Positions 53,138 through 62,241 of a stretch of 64,000 nucleotides of DNA are shown here, piece by piece. The notes below the pieces were generated by a model that was not told where the DNA came from, did no database searches, and saw only the letters and a list, made by a program, of their open reading frames with translations. A program made the position numbers and the translations under genes. The DNA comes from Planctomycetota bacterium. GTDB taxonomy: Bacteria; Planctomycetota; Phycisphaerae; UBA1845. The DNA lies in the NCBI GenBank assembly GCA_016208685.1, contig JACQXM010000014.1, forward strand, positions 1 through 64,000, read 5' to 3'. How positions within the stretch are numbered: the first letter of the stretch is position 1; the number at the start of each line of letters is the position of its first letter.

Positions 53138-54327
53138 CCACCCGGCTCTCCGCCGCGACCCGCGTCCGTTTCCGCCGCGAACCAACAGTATATCGGCTTA
53201 TCAGTCAGCCCGGCCACTTGGCGCCGCGTGGCGGCGGCGTGCACATCGGCCATGTTCACCACCACCACCGCGTCGCACGGCAGGGTCAACGCCTCGGCGA
53301 GCGGTACGATCGGGGTGCCACGGTAGTGACGCTCCGGGGCCGCGAAGCGATCGTCGCCGATCGCCGCAACAGCGACCCCCACAAGCCGGGCAGCGCGGTG
53401 AAAGGCGAGCACGTTCTTACCCAAGTCGGCGAACACCACACGGCGCACGCCGCGGCGGGCAAGCTCCGCCACCTTCTGCGCCACGAATTCCCAACGGAAG
53501 AAGGCCTCCAGGGCCGCGGGCGGCAGGCGGTGACGGATATATGTCAGGCGTTCGAGACTCGCGCGAACCGACCCGGCGCATAACCCGCGGAGGTGGGCGC
53601 GCAGGTTGCCCTCCCGCGCTGCCAGCATGGCGTAGCGCTGCCGCCAGTCGTCGCGGTAGGCGGCGTAGAACTCGCCGGGCAGATACCGGGCCGCCACCCG
53701 CAGGTTGTTCCGGATGTCGCAATAGGCGATGCGGTCTGAGCGCCGGGCGTGCGGCGTCTTGAGGTGATCCACCGCGATATCGTCGAAGACGCGTACGCCC
53801 CAGCCACGTGCCGCGAGGCGGAACGCCAGGTCGTACTCCTCGGCCTGCATGAAGAAGCCGGCGTCCAGGCCCCCAACGCCGCGCAGCGCCTCGGCGCGAA
53901 ACCCCACGCCCGCGCCAACGAACACGCCGGGCAGGGCGCTAGCCTCTCTTCCGCCGTCCGGCAGGTGCACGGCGAACCCTGCGGCGCCGAGCCCGGGGTC
54001 GGCGTCGAAGTGCTCCATCATCCGCGCCACGGCCCCGGGACGCGGGTGAGAATCGTCGTCCAGGAACACGATGTACGCCCCCGTGGCGTGCGGAACGCCC
54101 CAGGCCTTGGCGCAACTCCCGCGGTTGCGGCGCAGCGGAACGACGCGATCGGCGACTCCGGCAATGGCGCACGACGTGCCGTCGGTGGAGGCATTGTCCA
54201 CCACGACAATCTCGAAATCCCGCCGGTGCAGGCCGCACGCCGCCACCCGCGCCAGCGTAGGGGTGACGACCTCGCGGCGGTTGTACGTCGCGAGGATGAA
54301 GCTGACGCGGGGGCGATGCTTCGGCAT
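53125..54327 (-). CDS. family 2 glycosyltransferase with C-terminal nucleotide-binding-like domain
   Basis: A 400-residue protein from the ATG at 54327. The GT-A domain (about 1-230) has VSFILATYNRREVVTPTLAR, EIVVVDNASTDGTS and the metal-binding FLDDDSHPRPGAV, then GVGGLDAGFFMQAEEYDLAFRLA. The last 110 residues (VRRVVFADLGKNVLAFHRAARLVG, then VAVAAIGDDRFAAPE and VVVVNMADVHAA) form a Rossmann-like extra domain. It probably adds a sugar to cell-surface polysaccharide; the nearby gmd could supply the deoxysugar donor. The final dozen residues derive from a palindromic repeat. Confidence 0.88.
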   Translation of the reverse strand: MPKHRPRVSFILATYNRREVVTPTLARVAACGLHRRDFEIVVVDNASTDGTSCAIAGVADRVVPLRRNRGSCAKAWGVPHATGAYIVFLDDDSHPRPGAVARMMEHFDADPGLGAAGFAVHLPDGGREASALPGVFVGAGVGFRAEALRGVGGLDAGFFMQAEEYDLAFRLAARGWGVRVFDDIAVDHLKTPHARRSDRIAYCDIRNNLRVAARYLPGEFYAAYRDDWRQRYAMLAAREGNLRAHLRGLCAGSVRASLERLTYIRHRLPPAALEAFFRWEFVAQKVAELARRGVRRVVFADLGKNVLAFHRAARLVGVAVAAIGDDRFAAPERHYRGTPIVPLAEALTLPCDAVVVVNMADVHAAATRRQVAGLTDKPIYCWFAAETDAGRGGEPGGPPL

Positions 54328-54881
54328 GTTCAGACCCGACTCCCTCCTCACATCTGTGTGACGCGTGCCGTGCGTCCTTGTGGCAAACGCCGCCTGGGTC
54401 GGGAAGCAGACGACGAACGGCGCCCGGCGTACCCCCCTTCCAGCTCGAGCCAGCCGGTCGGGCTGCGGGTAGACGGCGCACCGCGACTCCGCCCGGCCGC
54501 CGTGTATTATCGGTCCGACGCGTGTCCGGCTCGATGTGTTTGGCGGTTTCGCAGCGTACTACAGAGCTCCAAGTGAGCCGGAGCCGGAGGCATGCTGCCG
54601 GGTCAATCAAGCGGGCTGCCCCGCGGCCGGCGAACAGAGCCCCGATCGACGATACGCGCCGCGACCGCTGAACCGAGCCGCAACCGTAGAACTGAGCCGC
54701 GACCGTGAGGGAGCGGGCAATGTGTGCGACGCAGCGGGACAGGGAGGCACCGGGCGAAGGGACGGGGAAGGCGCGCGACGTAGCGGTGCAGGATCGGCAC
54801 CGCGAAAGCAGGGCGCGAGCGTCAACGTCCCGACCGCCCATCGGCACGGGGTAACGAAGCGGGACAGCCGGCGCTTGCGGC
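54328..54881. other. repeat-bearing spacer upstream of the glycosyltransferase
   Basis: No gene. A 19-bp unit is repeated three times in tandem at 54658-54714 (GCCGCGACCGCTGAACCGA, with variants). The third unit runs into an inverted copy of the CTCCCTCACGGTCGCGG repeat (54694-54720). Confidence 0.6.
54658..54714. repeat. three 19-bp tandem units
   Basis: The units start at 54658, 54677 and 54696 and all begin GCCGC(G/A)ACCG. They look like a local expansion of the left part of the dispersed repeat. Confidence 0.6.
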
Positions 54882-55142
54882 CTACACCGCCGTCACCGCC
54901 TGGAGTTTGGGTGCCAGGTACTCGGCGCAGCTATTGAGCGTCGCCAGCTTGGGGTAATCCTCTTTCGGCACTTCGATCTTGTAGCGCTTGCGCAGCTCCA
55001 TGACGATGTCGAGGAAGTCCATGGAGTCCATGTCCAACTGGTCGCGCAGGCGGACGTCGCCGCGGATGCCGGACAAATCGGCATCCGGCGCCACCACGGC
55101 GATGATGCCGAGCACAATCTCCTTAACTCGCTGCTCTACCAT
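54882..55142 (-). CDS. acyl carrier protein
   Basis: An 86-residue acidic helical protein. The phosphopantetheine site is Ser40 in LDMDSMDFLDIVMEL. RDQLDMDSMDF is typical of ACPs with a DSM rather than DSL motif. The N-terminal helix is VKEIVLGIIAVVAPDADL. It carries acyl chains as thioesters. It follows the ketoacyl synthase by 21 bp on the same strand, so the two probably work together in a dedicated acyl or polyketide pathway rather than as the housekeeping AcpP. Confidence 0.92.
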   Translation of the reverse strand: MVEQRVKEIVLGIIAVVAPDADLSGIRGDVRLRDQLDMDSMDFLDIVMELRKRYKIEVPKEDYPKLATLNSCAEYLAPKLQAVTAV

Positions 55143-55163
55143 GCGTTCCTCGAAGGCCTCCTG

Positions 55164-56402
55164 CTATCCGCGGCACCGGCTCACAATCACCGCGGAGTTG
55201 ATGCCCAGCATCCCGAACGAGTTGTTCAGGATATAGTCCAGTCGTTCCACGCGCCGCGGACGGTTGGCCACCAGGTTCCTCAGTTCGCAACGCGGGTCCA
55301 GGTCCGTGAGGTTGATCGTCGGGTGCACCATTCCGTCGGCAAAGGCACCGAGGTTGCCTGCCAGCTCCAGCGCCCCGGCCGCGCCCATCGCGTGCCCGAT
55401 GTAACTCTTCGTGTTGTTGATGTACGTCTGCGGGCAATCCACGAACACCCGCCGCAGCGCCTCAACCTCCTGTATATCGCCCAGCTCCGTGGCCGTCGCG
55501 TGCGTGCTGACGATGCCCACGTCCCTGGGCTCGATGCCCGCCCGCGCCACCGCCTCGCTCATGCACTCCGCCAGCCGCTCCGGGTCCGGAACCACGGGGT
55601 CGGAGGCGTCGGAGTTCATGGCATAACCGCCCACTTCCGCCACGATCGGCGCTTCGCGGCGCCGCGCGTCGCGCAGGCGCTCCAGCACGTAGACACAGCC
55701 GCCCTCGGAAACCACGATCCCGTTCCGCGCCCGATCGAACGGCCGGCAGGCCTGCGCCGGGTTCTCGTGCCACGCCAAGGCATGTTCCGCGGCGAAACTG
55801 GCGAAAATGCCGAAGGAGTGAATCGCTTCGGACACTCCGCCTGCCAGCGCCACGTCCACCTCACCCAGGCGCAGCATCTGCACGCCCTGTATGAGCCCGG
55901 CGTTGCCCGCGGCACAGGCGGCGCCGATCGTGTAATGCGGTCCGCGCAGCCCGAGGTTCAGCGTCACCTCGCCCGCGGGGTTGTTGGCCACCGTCCGCGG
56001 GTTGTGGTGATGCGACCAGAACTTGGTGTCATAGTCGTATTGGCGGATAACGTCAATCTCGTTCTCGGTCTCCACCGTCCCGTGCTCAGTGATGCCGATG
56101 AACGTCCCTACGCGACGGCGGTCCACACGTTCCCGATCGACCCTGGCACTTCGCAGGGCCTCGTGCGCGCAGTAGATGGAGATGGCGCCCGCGCGCGTGC
56201 CGCGGCGGCGGTCCTTCCGGTCCTGGTATCTTCGCTCGTCGAACGTGCAGACACCCGCGAGCACCTTGCCCATGAAGCGGGTTTCGATCACCGTGACACC
56301 CGATACCCCGTCGATGAGGTTGCGGCGGAAGGTCTCCAGGTCCGCGCCGTTGGGCGACGCTAACCCTATGCCTGTAATGACGATACGTTCGGCTTCGACC
56401 AT
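55164..56402 (-). CDS. beta-ketoacyl-ACP synthase, KAS II-like
   Basis: A 412-residue thiolase-fold condensing enzyme from the ATG at 56402 (MVEAERIVITGIGLASPNG). The catalytic triad is Cys163 (GAACAAGNAG), His301 (STHATATELGD) and His337 (SYIGHAMGAAGALE), as in FabF, but flanking residues differ from FabF (usual TACAT and THGTGT). The divergence and the paired ACP suggest a specialised pathway. A stand-alone housekeeping FabF is less likely. No ketoreductase or dehydratase is adjacent. Confidence 0.9.
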   Translation of the reverse strand: MVEAERIVITGIGLASPNGADLETFRRNLIDGVSGVTVIETRFMGKVLAGVCTFDERRYQDRKDRRRGTRAGAISIYCAHEALRSARVDRERVDRRRVGTFIGITEHGTVETENEIDVIRQYDYDTKFWSHHHNPRTVANNPAGEVTLNLGLRGPHYTIGAACAAGNAGLIQGVQMLRLGEVDVALAGGVSEAIHSFGIFASFAAEHALAWHENPAQACRPFDRARNGIVVSEGGCVYVLERLRDARRREAPIVAEVGGYAMNSDASDPVVPDPERLAECMSEAVARAGIEPRDVGIVSTHATATELGDIQEVEALRRVFVDCPQTYINNTKSYIGHAMGAAGALELAGNLGAFADGMVHPTINLTDLDPRCELRNLVANRPRRVERLDYILNNSFGMLGINSAVIVSRCRG

Positions 56403-57598
56403 CGTGCGTTTGCCTGCGACCCCGCGCCGCGCCCGCCGGAATGGGTACGTGAACCGTCCGGCGAACCTGCATCCTATCGCCGAACGAGGGATTGGGGAAC
56501 AGTGCTCGCACAACGCGGTCGCTCGTGGGTTTCGCGCTGCGCTCGCCGGGCGCAGTCGCGGCCACCAGGGCCGATGGCCATACCGGCGCCGGCGCCGCGT
56601 GATTCACGTTCGCAGAGCGTCGCCGACCGGCGCTGGTTCTTGGACACCGGCGTACTCGGTTGGGTAGCACAGAAAGCGGCCGTTCCAGAGTGGACGCATG
56701 GCGGCAAGTATCCCGAGTCCCCGATGTCGTAGCCGCTTTGGCCGCGGCTCGCGCCATCGACCTGGCTTGAACCCGCCTCTGAACCGGGCGCGCCGCCCAA
56801 GCCCGCGACCCGCCGCGCCAACGTGCTGCCCGCGTAAAAACCCGATCCGCGCTGTTTGAGCTCCGGGCGCGGGTCCGGCATCGCCCCGCAGGACCAGCGA
56901 GCAGAACCCGATCGCGTGAAATCGGTGCCGTTTTTCCTTGTAAGAAAACGTCAAGTTCGCTAGATTGACGGTATGCGCAACCGCCGCGGTTCGCGCAGAA
57001 CCGGGGCGGGCGGTGGTACAGCAGCCAACTTCGGCGAAGGGGGTGATGCAGGTCGGGCGACGTGAGTCGCCCGACCTGCATCGGTCGTGCCGGTGCGTCA
57101 GTCCGGCGAAGAGGGCGGAAACAACGCCAGCGCGTGCCTGGGCACACGGTCGCGTCGTGAGTTTCTTGGTTCGCTCGCTGGAGTCACCCCGGGAGTCACG
57201 GTAGCTGGCCCGTGCTCCACATCCGTATATTACCCTAGACGTCCGAGATATTCCAAAGGTTTCACGAATCGCGTGTAAAAGTTTGTCGGACGCTCATTCG
57301 AGCTCTCCCGGGCGGCTTTTCGCGAAAAAAAGCTGGCCGCACGGTCGCAGCCAGGCGTGCTGGCAGGTTGAGCCCGCGCGTCACGCCTGAAACTCGTCCC
57401 CCATCGCACGGTGTCGTCGGCTTGTGAGCAAAGTCTCCCGGCGCCTATGCGAACCCGGGGCCATCGGCCGGAAGGTCAGTCGCACAGGACGAGCCTTGCC
57501 CCGCAACCTTCCGACTCCGCAACGTCGGACAGCGTGGCGCGTGCCGCAAGGGCTGCCGGAGCGGCGGGTGAGCGTGGGCACGAACCTAAGGACCGCAT
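56403..57598. other. 1.2-kb spacer without a supported gene
   Basis: Frames here are Arg/Pro-rich and overlap on both strands. A 17-bp perfect hairpin lies at 57045-57082. AT-rich patches near 57225-57280 (TATATTACC, ATATTCC) could hold promoters, but no box pair with proper spacing to a gene is clear. Confidence 0.5.
57045..57082. repeat. 17-bp perfect inverted repeat with 4-nt loop
   Basis: GATGCAGGTCGGGCGAC (57045-57061) and its exact complement (57066-57082) flank GTGA. No gene ends close by, so it is not an obvious terminator, and no T-run follows. Confidence 0.75.
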
Positions 57599-57672
57599 TG
57601 CGCCGGGCAGGACTCGAACCTGCGACTTTCGGATTAGAAATCCGATGCTCTGTCCACCTGAGCTACCGGCGC
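57599..57672 (-). tRNA. tRNA-Arg(TCT)
   Basis: The minus strand folds as a complete 74-nt cloverleaf. The acceptor pairs GCGCCGG with CCGGCGC; the D-arm is GCTC...GAGC; the anticodon stem TCGGA/TCCGA encloses TTTCTAA with anticodon TCT. The T-arm is GCAGG-TTCGAGT-CCTGC. CCA is not encoded. It reads AGA codons. Confidence 0.96.
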
Positions 57673-57691
57673 GCCGAGGCGGTCCCGGGGC

Positions 57692-58654
57692 CTACAGCCG
57701 CGTGAGGCGTACGAGAAAATCGTAGTACTCGTCTGCCAGCGATTCCGGCGCGGCGGCAAAATAGGCACGGAAAACGACCTCCCCGAAGCTTAGCTCTACG
57801 GCATCCGCGCGTCCAAGCCGCCAGGCACGGGTGCGGGCGCTGAGCCGTCCAACCGCGGCATCGTCCAGCAGACGCCGCAGGGCGGCGGCGCGGCTCGACG
57901 ACCCCGCGTCCTTGAGAAACACCGTCAGCGCCCATACCTGGGCGTAGTAGGCCTCCGTCACACCGCTGTGGTCCAGTTGCAACACCTCGCCCGCATCGGT
58001 TCGCAGCAGATCGGCCAGGGGAATCAAGCGGTCGCCCGCGATCGCCTCCCGCAGGCTGTTGAGCCGCCGCGTGTTGTTCCGCGGCGTGAAGCGCGGACGA
58101 CCGGCGGCACAATCGACGGCCTCATGGTAGCACGCCAGTCCCTCGTTGAGCCACGCCGGCAGACCGGCGTCGAGCTGCGTGGCCACGTACTGGTGCCAAC
58201 CCTCGTGGGCCAGGGCGGCGAGCAGATCGCCGCGACCGGTCAGAAAGGTGGCTGAAGCCGCTCCCTCCGTGTAACCACCGGCGCGAATGCGCGCATACAC
58301 CGCGGAACGTAGCGGGTACCGACGCTGCGTGAACCGCTCCCACTCCGCCCGGGTATTGAAGACGTAGAAGTTCAATCGCGACGGCGCGTGGCGCGGAGCG
58401 ATGGTTTGCGTGTAGCGGCCGTACGCCGCCTCGGCAAAACCCGGAAGCGCCCCTTCCAGCAACGGATCCGCGAGCGTGCTGTAAATCTGGATGTGCGCGC
58501 TCGACAGGCGCCGACCCACGAAGCCCTCCTCGCTCCACGGAGTGAGCGTCACGCCGGCGCGCCGGGCGGGCGGCACGGTGCACCCGTTCCCCACCGCCAG
58601 GAACAGCAGCGCGAACGCAGCGAGGTCGTATCGCGCCCGAAATCCGCCCGGCAT
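57692..58654 (-). CDS. DUF1570-type (peptidase MA-like) metallopeptidase
   Basis: A 320-residue exported protein from the ATG at 58654 with a hydrophobic leader (AAFALLFLAVGNGC) whose Cys25 may be acylated, though the preceding GNG is not a clean lipobox. The gluzincin site is LAHEGWHQY (His150, Glu151, His154) with the third ligand Glu171 in AWLNEGLACY, which is complete. LNFYVFNTRAEWERFT and QVWALTVFLKDAG are typical of the family. Probably a periplasmic or surface peptidase. It lies 20 bp downstream of the tRNA 5' end position on the same strand. Confidence 0.85.
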   Translation of the reverse strand: MPGGFRARYDLAAFALLFLAVGNGCTVPPARRAGVTLTPWSEEGFVGRRLSSAHIQIYSTLADPLLEGALPGFAEAAYGRYTQTIAPRHAPSRLNFYVFNTRAEWERFTQRRYPLRSAVYARIRAGGYTEGAASATFLTGRGDLLAALAHEGWHQYVATQLDAGLPAWLNEGLACYHEAVDCAAGRPRFTPRNNTRRLNSLREAIAGDRLIPLADLLRTDAGEVLQLDHSGVTEAYYAQVWALTVFLKDAGSSSRAAALRRLLDDAAVGRLSARTRAWRLGRADAVELSFGEVVFRAYFAAAPESLADEYYDFLVRLTRL

Positions 58655-58893
58655 AAACGAGAGCCGACGCCCGCGCGCGAGGCAGGACGGCGATCTGCGT
58701 ACAAGGCCTCGCCGCCGATGATTCCGCGCGTGGGGCGCTGCATGCCGCGGTGCCCAGGGTCGGTTTGGATCATCCATGGGCGGTCATTATCATGCGACGC
58801 AACGATGGGGGCGAGTCGCGCGGTCGCGCGGCGAGCCCGAGGCAACGATCACCTGGAGGGCGGCGGAATGCGCCGCGGAGAGTAAACCTAACG

Positions 58894-59934
58894 ATGCCCC
58901 ACGACGCAGATGTGGAAAAAGTCGTCATTGTCGGGTCCGGCCCCGCCGGTTGGACGGCGGCGATCTACGCCGCACGGGCGAACCTCCGCCCCCTGGTCTT
59001 CGCGGGCCGCCCCAAAAGCTCTCCCACCACGATTCTGCCCGGCGGGCAGCTCATGATGACCACCGAGGTGGAGAACTACCCCGGGTTCCCACACGGGGTG
59101 ACCGGACCGAAGCTTATGGCGTACTTCGAGCAGCAGGCCGTGCGTTTCGGCACGCGCATCGTCACGGACAACGGCCTGGAGCCGGACGTCTCCAACGCCG
59201 ACGACGGTCACAGCTACTCCTACCAGGACTGCGCCCGGGTCGATTTCTCCCGCAGGCCGTTTGTGGTTTCCTCCGAGGACGGCACCGAGTTCCGCGCCCA
59301 CAGCGTCATCATCGCCACCGGCGCCACGGCCAACTGGATCGGCCTGCCCAACGAGCAGCGACTGGCGCGGATGGGCGGCGGCGTGAGCGCATGCGCCGTC
59401 TGCGACGGAGCCCTGCCGGTGTTCCGCGACAAGGTGCTGGCCGTGGTCGGCGGTGGAGACTCAGCGGTGGAGGAGGCGACGTACCTCACGAAGTTCGCTT
59501 CCAAAGTGTGCATGATCCATCGCCGCGATCAGCTTCGGGCATCGAAGATTATGGCGCAGCGGGCCATGAGCAACCCCAAGATCGAAATCCTGTGGAACCA
59601 GGTGGTTGTGGACGTGCTGGGGGAGAACATGATCACGGGCATCAGGCTGAAGGACACGATCAGCGGGGCGGAGTCGGACCTCCCCGTCGGCGGGTTGTTC
59701 GCGGCCATCGGTCACACTCCGGCAACCGCGTTCCTCGAGGGACAGTTGGAGCTGGACGCCAAGAAGTACATAAAGCTCCGGGATCCGTACCGTTCCACCA
59801 CCAGCGTTGAGGGCGTTTTCGCCGCCGGTGACTGCGTGGACAGTGTCTACCGCCAGGCGATCACCGCCGCGGGCATGGGCTGCAAGGCGGCCCTGGATGC
59901 GGAGCGCTGGCTGGCGGATAAGGGCATCGAATAG
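58894..59934 (+). CDS. trxB: thioredoxin-disulfide reductase
   Basis: A 346-residue flavoprotein that passes electrons from NADPH to thioredoxin. The FAD loop is VVIVGSGPAGWTAAIYAARA, the redox pair Cys167-Ala-Val-Cys170 lies in SACAVCDGALPVFR, the NADPH loop is VVGGGDSAVEEATYL and the C-terminal FAD motif GVFAAGDCVDSVYRQAITAAGMG. The start at 58894 gives the standard N-terminus. Residues 99-135 contain a short insertion (NADDGHSYSYQDCARVDF) relative to the common form. Confidence 0.96.
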   Translation: MPHDADVEKVVIVGSGPAGWTAAIYAARANLRPLVFAGRPKSSPTTILPGGQLMMTTEVENYPGFPHGVTGPKLMAYFEQQAVRFGTRIVTDNGLEPDVSNADDGHSYSYQDCARVDFSRRPFVVSSEDGTEFRAHSVIIATGATANWIGLPNEQRLARMGGGVSACAVCDGALPVFRDKVLAVVGGGDSAVEEATYLTKFASKVCMIHRRDQLRASKIMAQRAMSNPKIEILWNQVVVDVLGENMITGIRLKDTISGAESDLPVGGLFAAIGHTPATAFLEGQLELDAKKYIKLRDPYRSTTSVEGVFAAGDCVDSVYRQAITAAGMGCKAALDAERWLADKGIE

Positions 59935-60004
59935 TCCCGTGTCGGCGCGGGCGCGACTCGGTCTCCGCGGCGTCGGACCGAAGTCCGTCGTTCATCCCAT
60001 GGCT

Positions 60005-61606
60005 TTAGGGGCAGGGGGCCTGTGCCGCGCGTGGTCCCCAGGCCTTCCCTACGGCCTGGTTGCGCCACTCGTCCGCGCCCAGATCGGGGGCATCCCCTGC
60101 GGGACGCGGGTCGCCGTCCATGTCGGTCGTGGGGGCGTCCTCGGCGGAGCCGCGGTCGATTCCTGCGCCGCCCTCGCGCACATGAAAGTCGGCGGCCCCG
60201 GGATCGGCGAAGCCCGGATCGCCCTCGACAGGCTCGTCACCGAGCATTCCCCCCTCGTCACCGCGAATTCCGTCGATGAGATTGTGATCCACGGTATAGC
60301 TGTCGACCGGTACGTCGGTGGCCACGGCGATCTGGAACGAGAGGTTCCGGCTGCAGATGTTGTTGCGAATGACCACGCCCTCCGCCTGGGTATTGTTATG
60401 TGCGATGCCCCCGCCCCAGGGGTCGCGTCCATTGTCATACGAGGTGTTGTTGATGATCGCGATGTTCGACATGGGGTGAGCATCGATGCAACAATCGCTG
60501 ATGCCGATTCCCACCCAGCCGTTGCCGTACGCGACGTTGTTGTACACTCGGACATTTTCAAGCAGCCCGCCGACCTCGGAAGCAATCGCGAACCCGTCCT
60601 CGACACCGTCATGGGAGACGTTGTTGAACACCTCGACGTTGAACGTGTGCTTGTCCTGAGCGTCGACGTAGAACCCCACCGCCTCGGTGCGGTAGACCTC
60701 GTTGCCGAATACCAACGCGTTTGAAGATCCGTCCTTGACGCAGATACCCTCCTTCTGGCTGTCGTGAACTACATTGTTGCGAACCTCCGCGCCGTCGGTG
60801 AGGCCGATCGTGATGCACTCATTGAAGCCGCCCAGACAGGCCTCCACGACCTCATTGCCGTCCACGATCACATCATGGCTGTTCCAGACCGCAATTCCCG
60901 AGTCGTTGGTACGATGGACGTAGTTTCCCTCGACCACGATGTGGTTTGCGGTGTCTACCTGGATGCCCGGATTGTGCGGGTTCGGTCCGGCGTTGATCAC
61001 CCGCAGGCCGCGAACGTGGATATAGTCGTGGCCGGTGATGTCGAACAGCCCGCCCCATTCCGGGATGGTGATGCCGGCTCCATCGACGGTCACGGTTTCG
61101 CCCGGAGAGGCCGCGTAGGTAATGGGGCGGCCGGCTTCGCCGGAGTTCTCCGGAACGACCCGCTCGGCATAAGTTCCGGCCCGGATGTTGACGGTCTGCC
61201 CGGCGGTCAGGGTGGCTGCCGCCTTCTGGATAGTGCGCCAGGGTCGGTCCTGCGTGCCGGGATCGTCGTCGTTGCCGGCAGGGGATACGTATCGAGCGTC
61301 AGCGCCCCCCGGTGGGCTGACGTCGCCCGACGCGTCGTCAGCGTCCGGCGCGCTGTCGTCCGAAGTGTCGCCTCCGTCCGGCGCCGTGTCATCCGGAGTG
61401 TCCTCTTCATCCGGGGCGATGTCGTTGGGGCTCGTGTCGCCCGGAGTCGTGTCATCGGGAGCGGCGCGGGAGCCACCAGACGGCCCGGAGCAGCCGATCC
61501 AGGTGGCCGCCACCAGGAGCAACGCCGCTGAACTCCAGTGGCGCCGGGCGAGCGAGTCGACGACGCGGCGGGTGGCGGCGGCCAGAGTCAGGGGACGAGC
61601 GTGCAT
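60005..61606 (-). CDS. lipoprotein with right-handed parallel beta-helix
   Basis: A 533-residue protein; GGAGGA lies seven bases before the ATG at 61606. The signal peptide ends in the lipobox-like AATWIGC. An Asp/Thr/Pro-rich linker (about 45-100, repeated DDTAPD-type units) leads to a DUF1565-like start ARYVSPAGNDDDPGTQDRPW and a beta-helix (about 130-450) with coils such as HIVVEGNYVHRTNDSGIAVW and NALVFGNEVYRTEAVGFYV. The end is a DPRPAGDAPDLGADEW motif common to secreted beta-helix proteins. Probably a polysaccharide-binding or -degrading protein; no lyase residues were assigned. Confidence 0.88.
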   Translation of the reverse strand: MHARPLTLAAATRRVVDSLARRHWSSAALLLVAATWIGCSGPSGGSRAAPDDTTPGDTSPNDIAPDEEDTPDDTAPDGGDTSDDSAPDADDASGDVSPPGGADARYVSPAGNDDDPGTQDRPWRTIQKAAATLTAGQTVNIRAGTYAERVVPENSGEAGRPITYAASPGETVTVDGAGITIPEWGGLFDITGHDYIHVRGLRVINAGPNPHNPGIQVDTANHIVVEGNYVHRTNDSGIAVWNSHDVIVDGNEVVEACLGGFNECITIGLTDGAEVRNNVVHDSQKEGICVKDGSSNALVFGNEVYRTEAVGFYVDAQDKHTFNVEVFNNVSHDGVEDGFAIASEVGGLLENVRVYNNVAYGNGWVGIGISDCCIDAHPMSNIAIINNTSYDNGRDPWGGGIAHNNTQAEGVVIRNNICSRNLSFQIAVATDVPVDSYTVDHNLIDGIRGDEGGMLGDEPVEGDPGFADPGAADFHVREGGAGIDRGSAEDAPTTDMDGDPRPAGDAPDLGADEWRNQAVGKAWGPRAAQAPCP

Positions 61607-62241
61607 GGCATTCCTCCTTCGTTTCGCATGCGGGTCGGTCCCGGTGCCGCGGCCACGGCCCCGGCGACTGCCACCGGGCGGGCGCTACGACGCTGGGGTC
61701 CGGCGCGGGCCCGCACACCTAGCCGGGGGCGCGTTCGTCGGCATCCGGCGCGGCGGTGATGCGGCCGACCAGCGGACACACTGCGGCGAGCCCCCTGCAT
61801 GCTCACGGTAAAGGAAGGAGCTTAACCGAAAGCGCCGGAGCGTCAAGCGGCCGCAAGGGTGGGGAACGGCGCGCCGAGGGCGAGCCGTCGCGGGCTCCAG
61901 ACGACCCAGGCGGCCCGCACGGCAGCGGGAGCCCAGCCGGCCCCGTCCCCAGGAGCGCGCATCGGCGTTGCGTCACCCGCTGGCTTTGGAGCGCTATGAA
62001 CTCAACCCGGTGCCGTGGGTTACGATGGGTGCGATGACGTAGGGGAAAGCCCTTCAGGAATGTCCGAGGCCTTGTGCACAGGTGGGTACGCACACCGAGC
62101 CCCGCGTCGGTTGCGCCGACGGCGTCAAGTACGTCCCCACCTGATTATGCGCGGTTCACCACGGTCCGTGGCGTGTACTCTCGTCGAACACGCCTCCTGC
62201 CGCCACAGCGACTACGCCGCCTCTCGGCTCCTCCGCAACGC
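61607..62241. other. intergenic, one composite hairpin
   Basis: No gene is supported. A 65-bp imperfect hairpin lies at 62079-62143. Confidence 0.5.
62079..62143. repeat. composite hairpin with 15-nt arms
   Basis: CAGGTGGGTACGCAC (62079-62093) pairs with 62129-62143 at 13 of 15 positions. An inner CGTCGG/CCGACG hairpin sits between. It may be a decayed MITE or a 3' structure; it lies near the 3' end of the minus-strand membrane gene. Confidence 0.5.
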
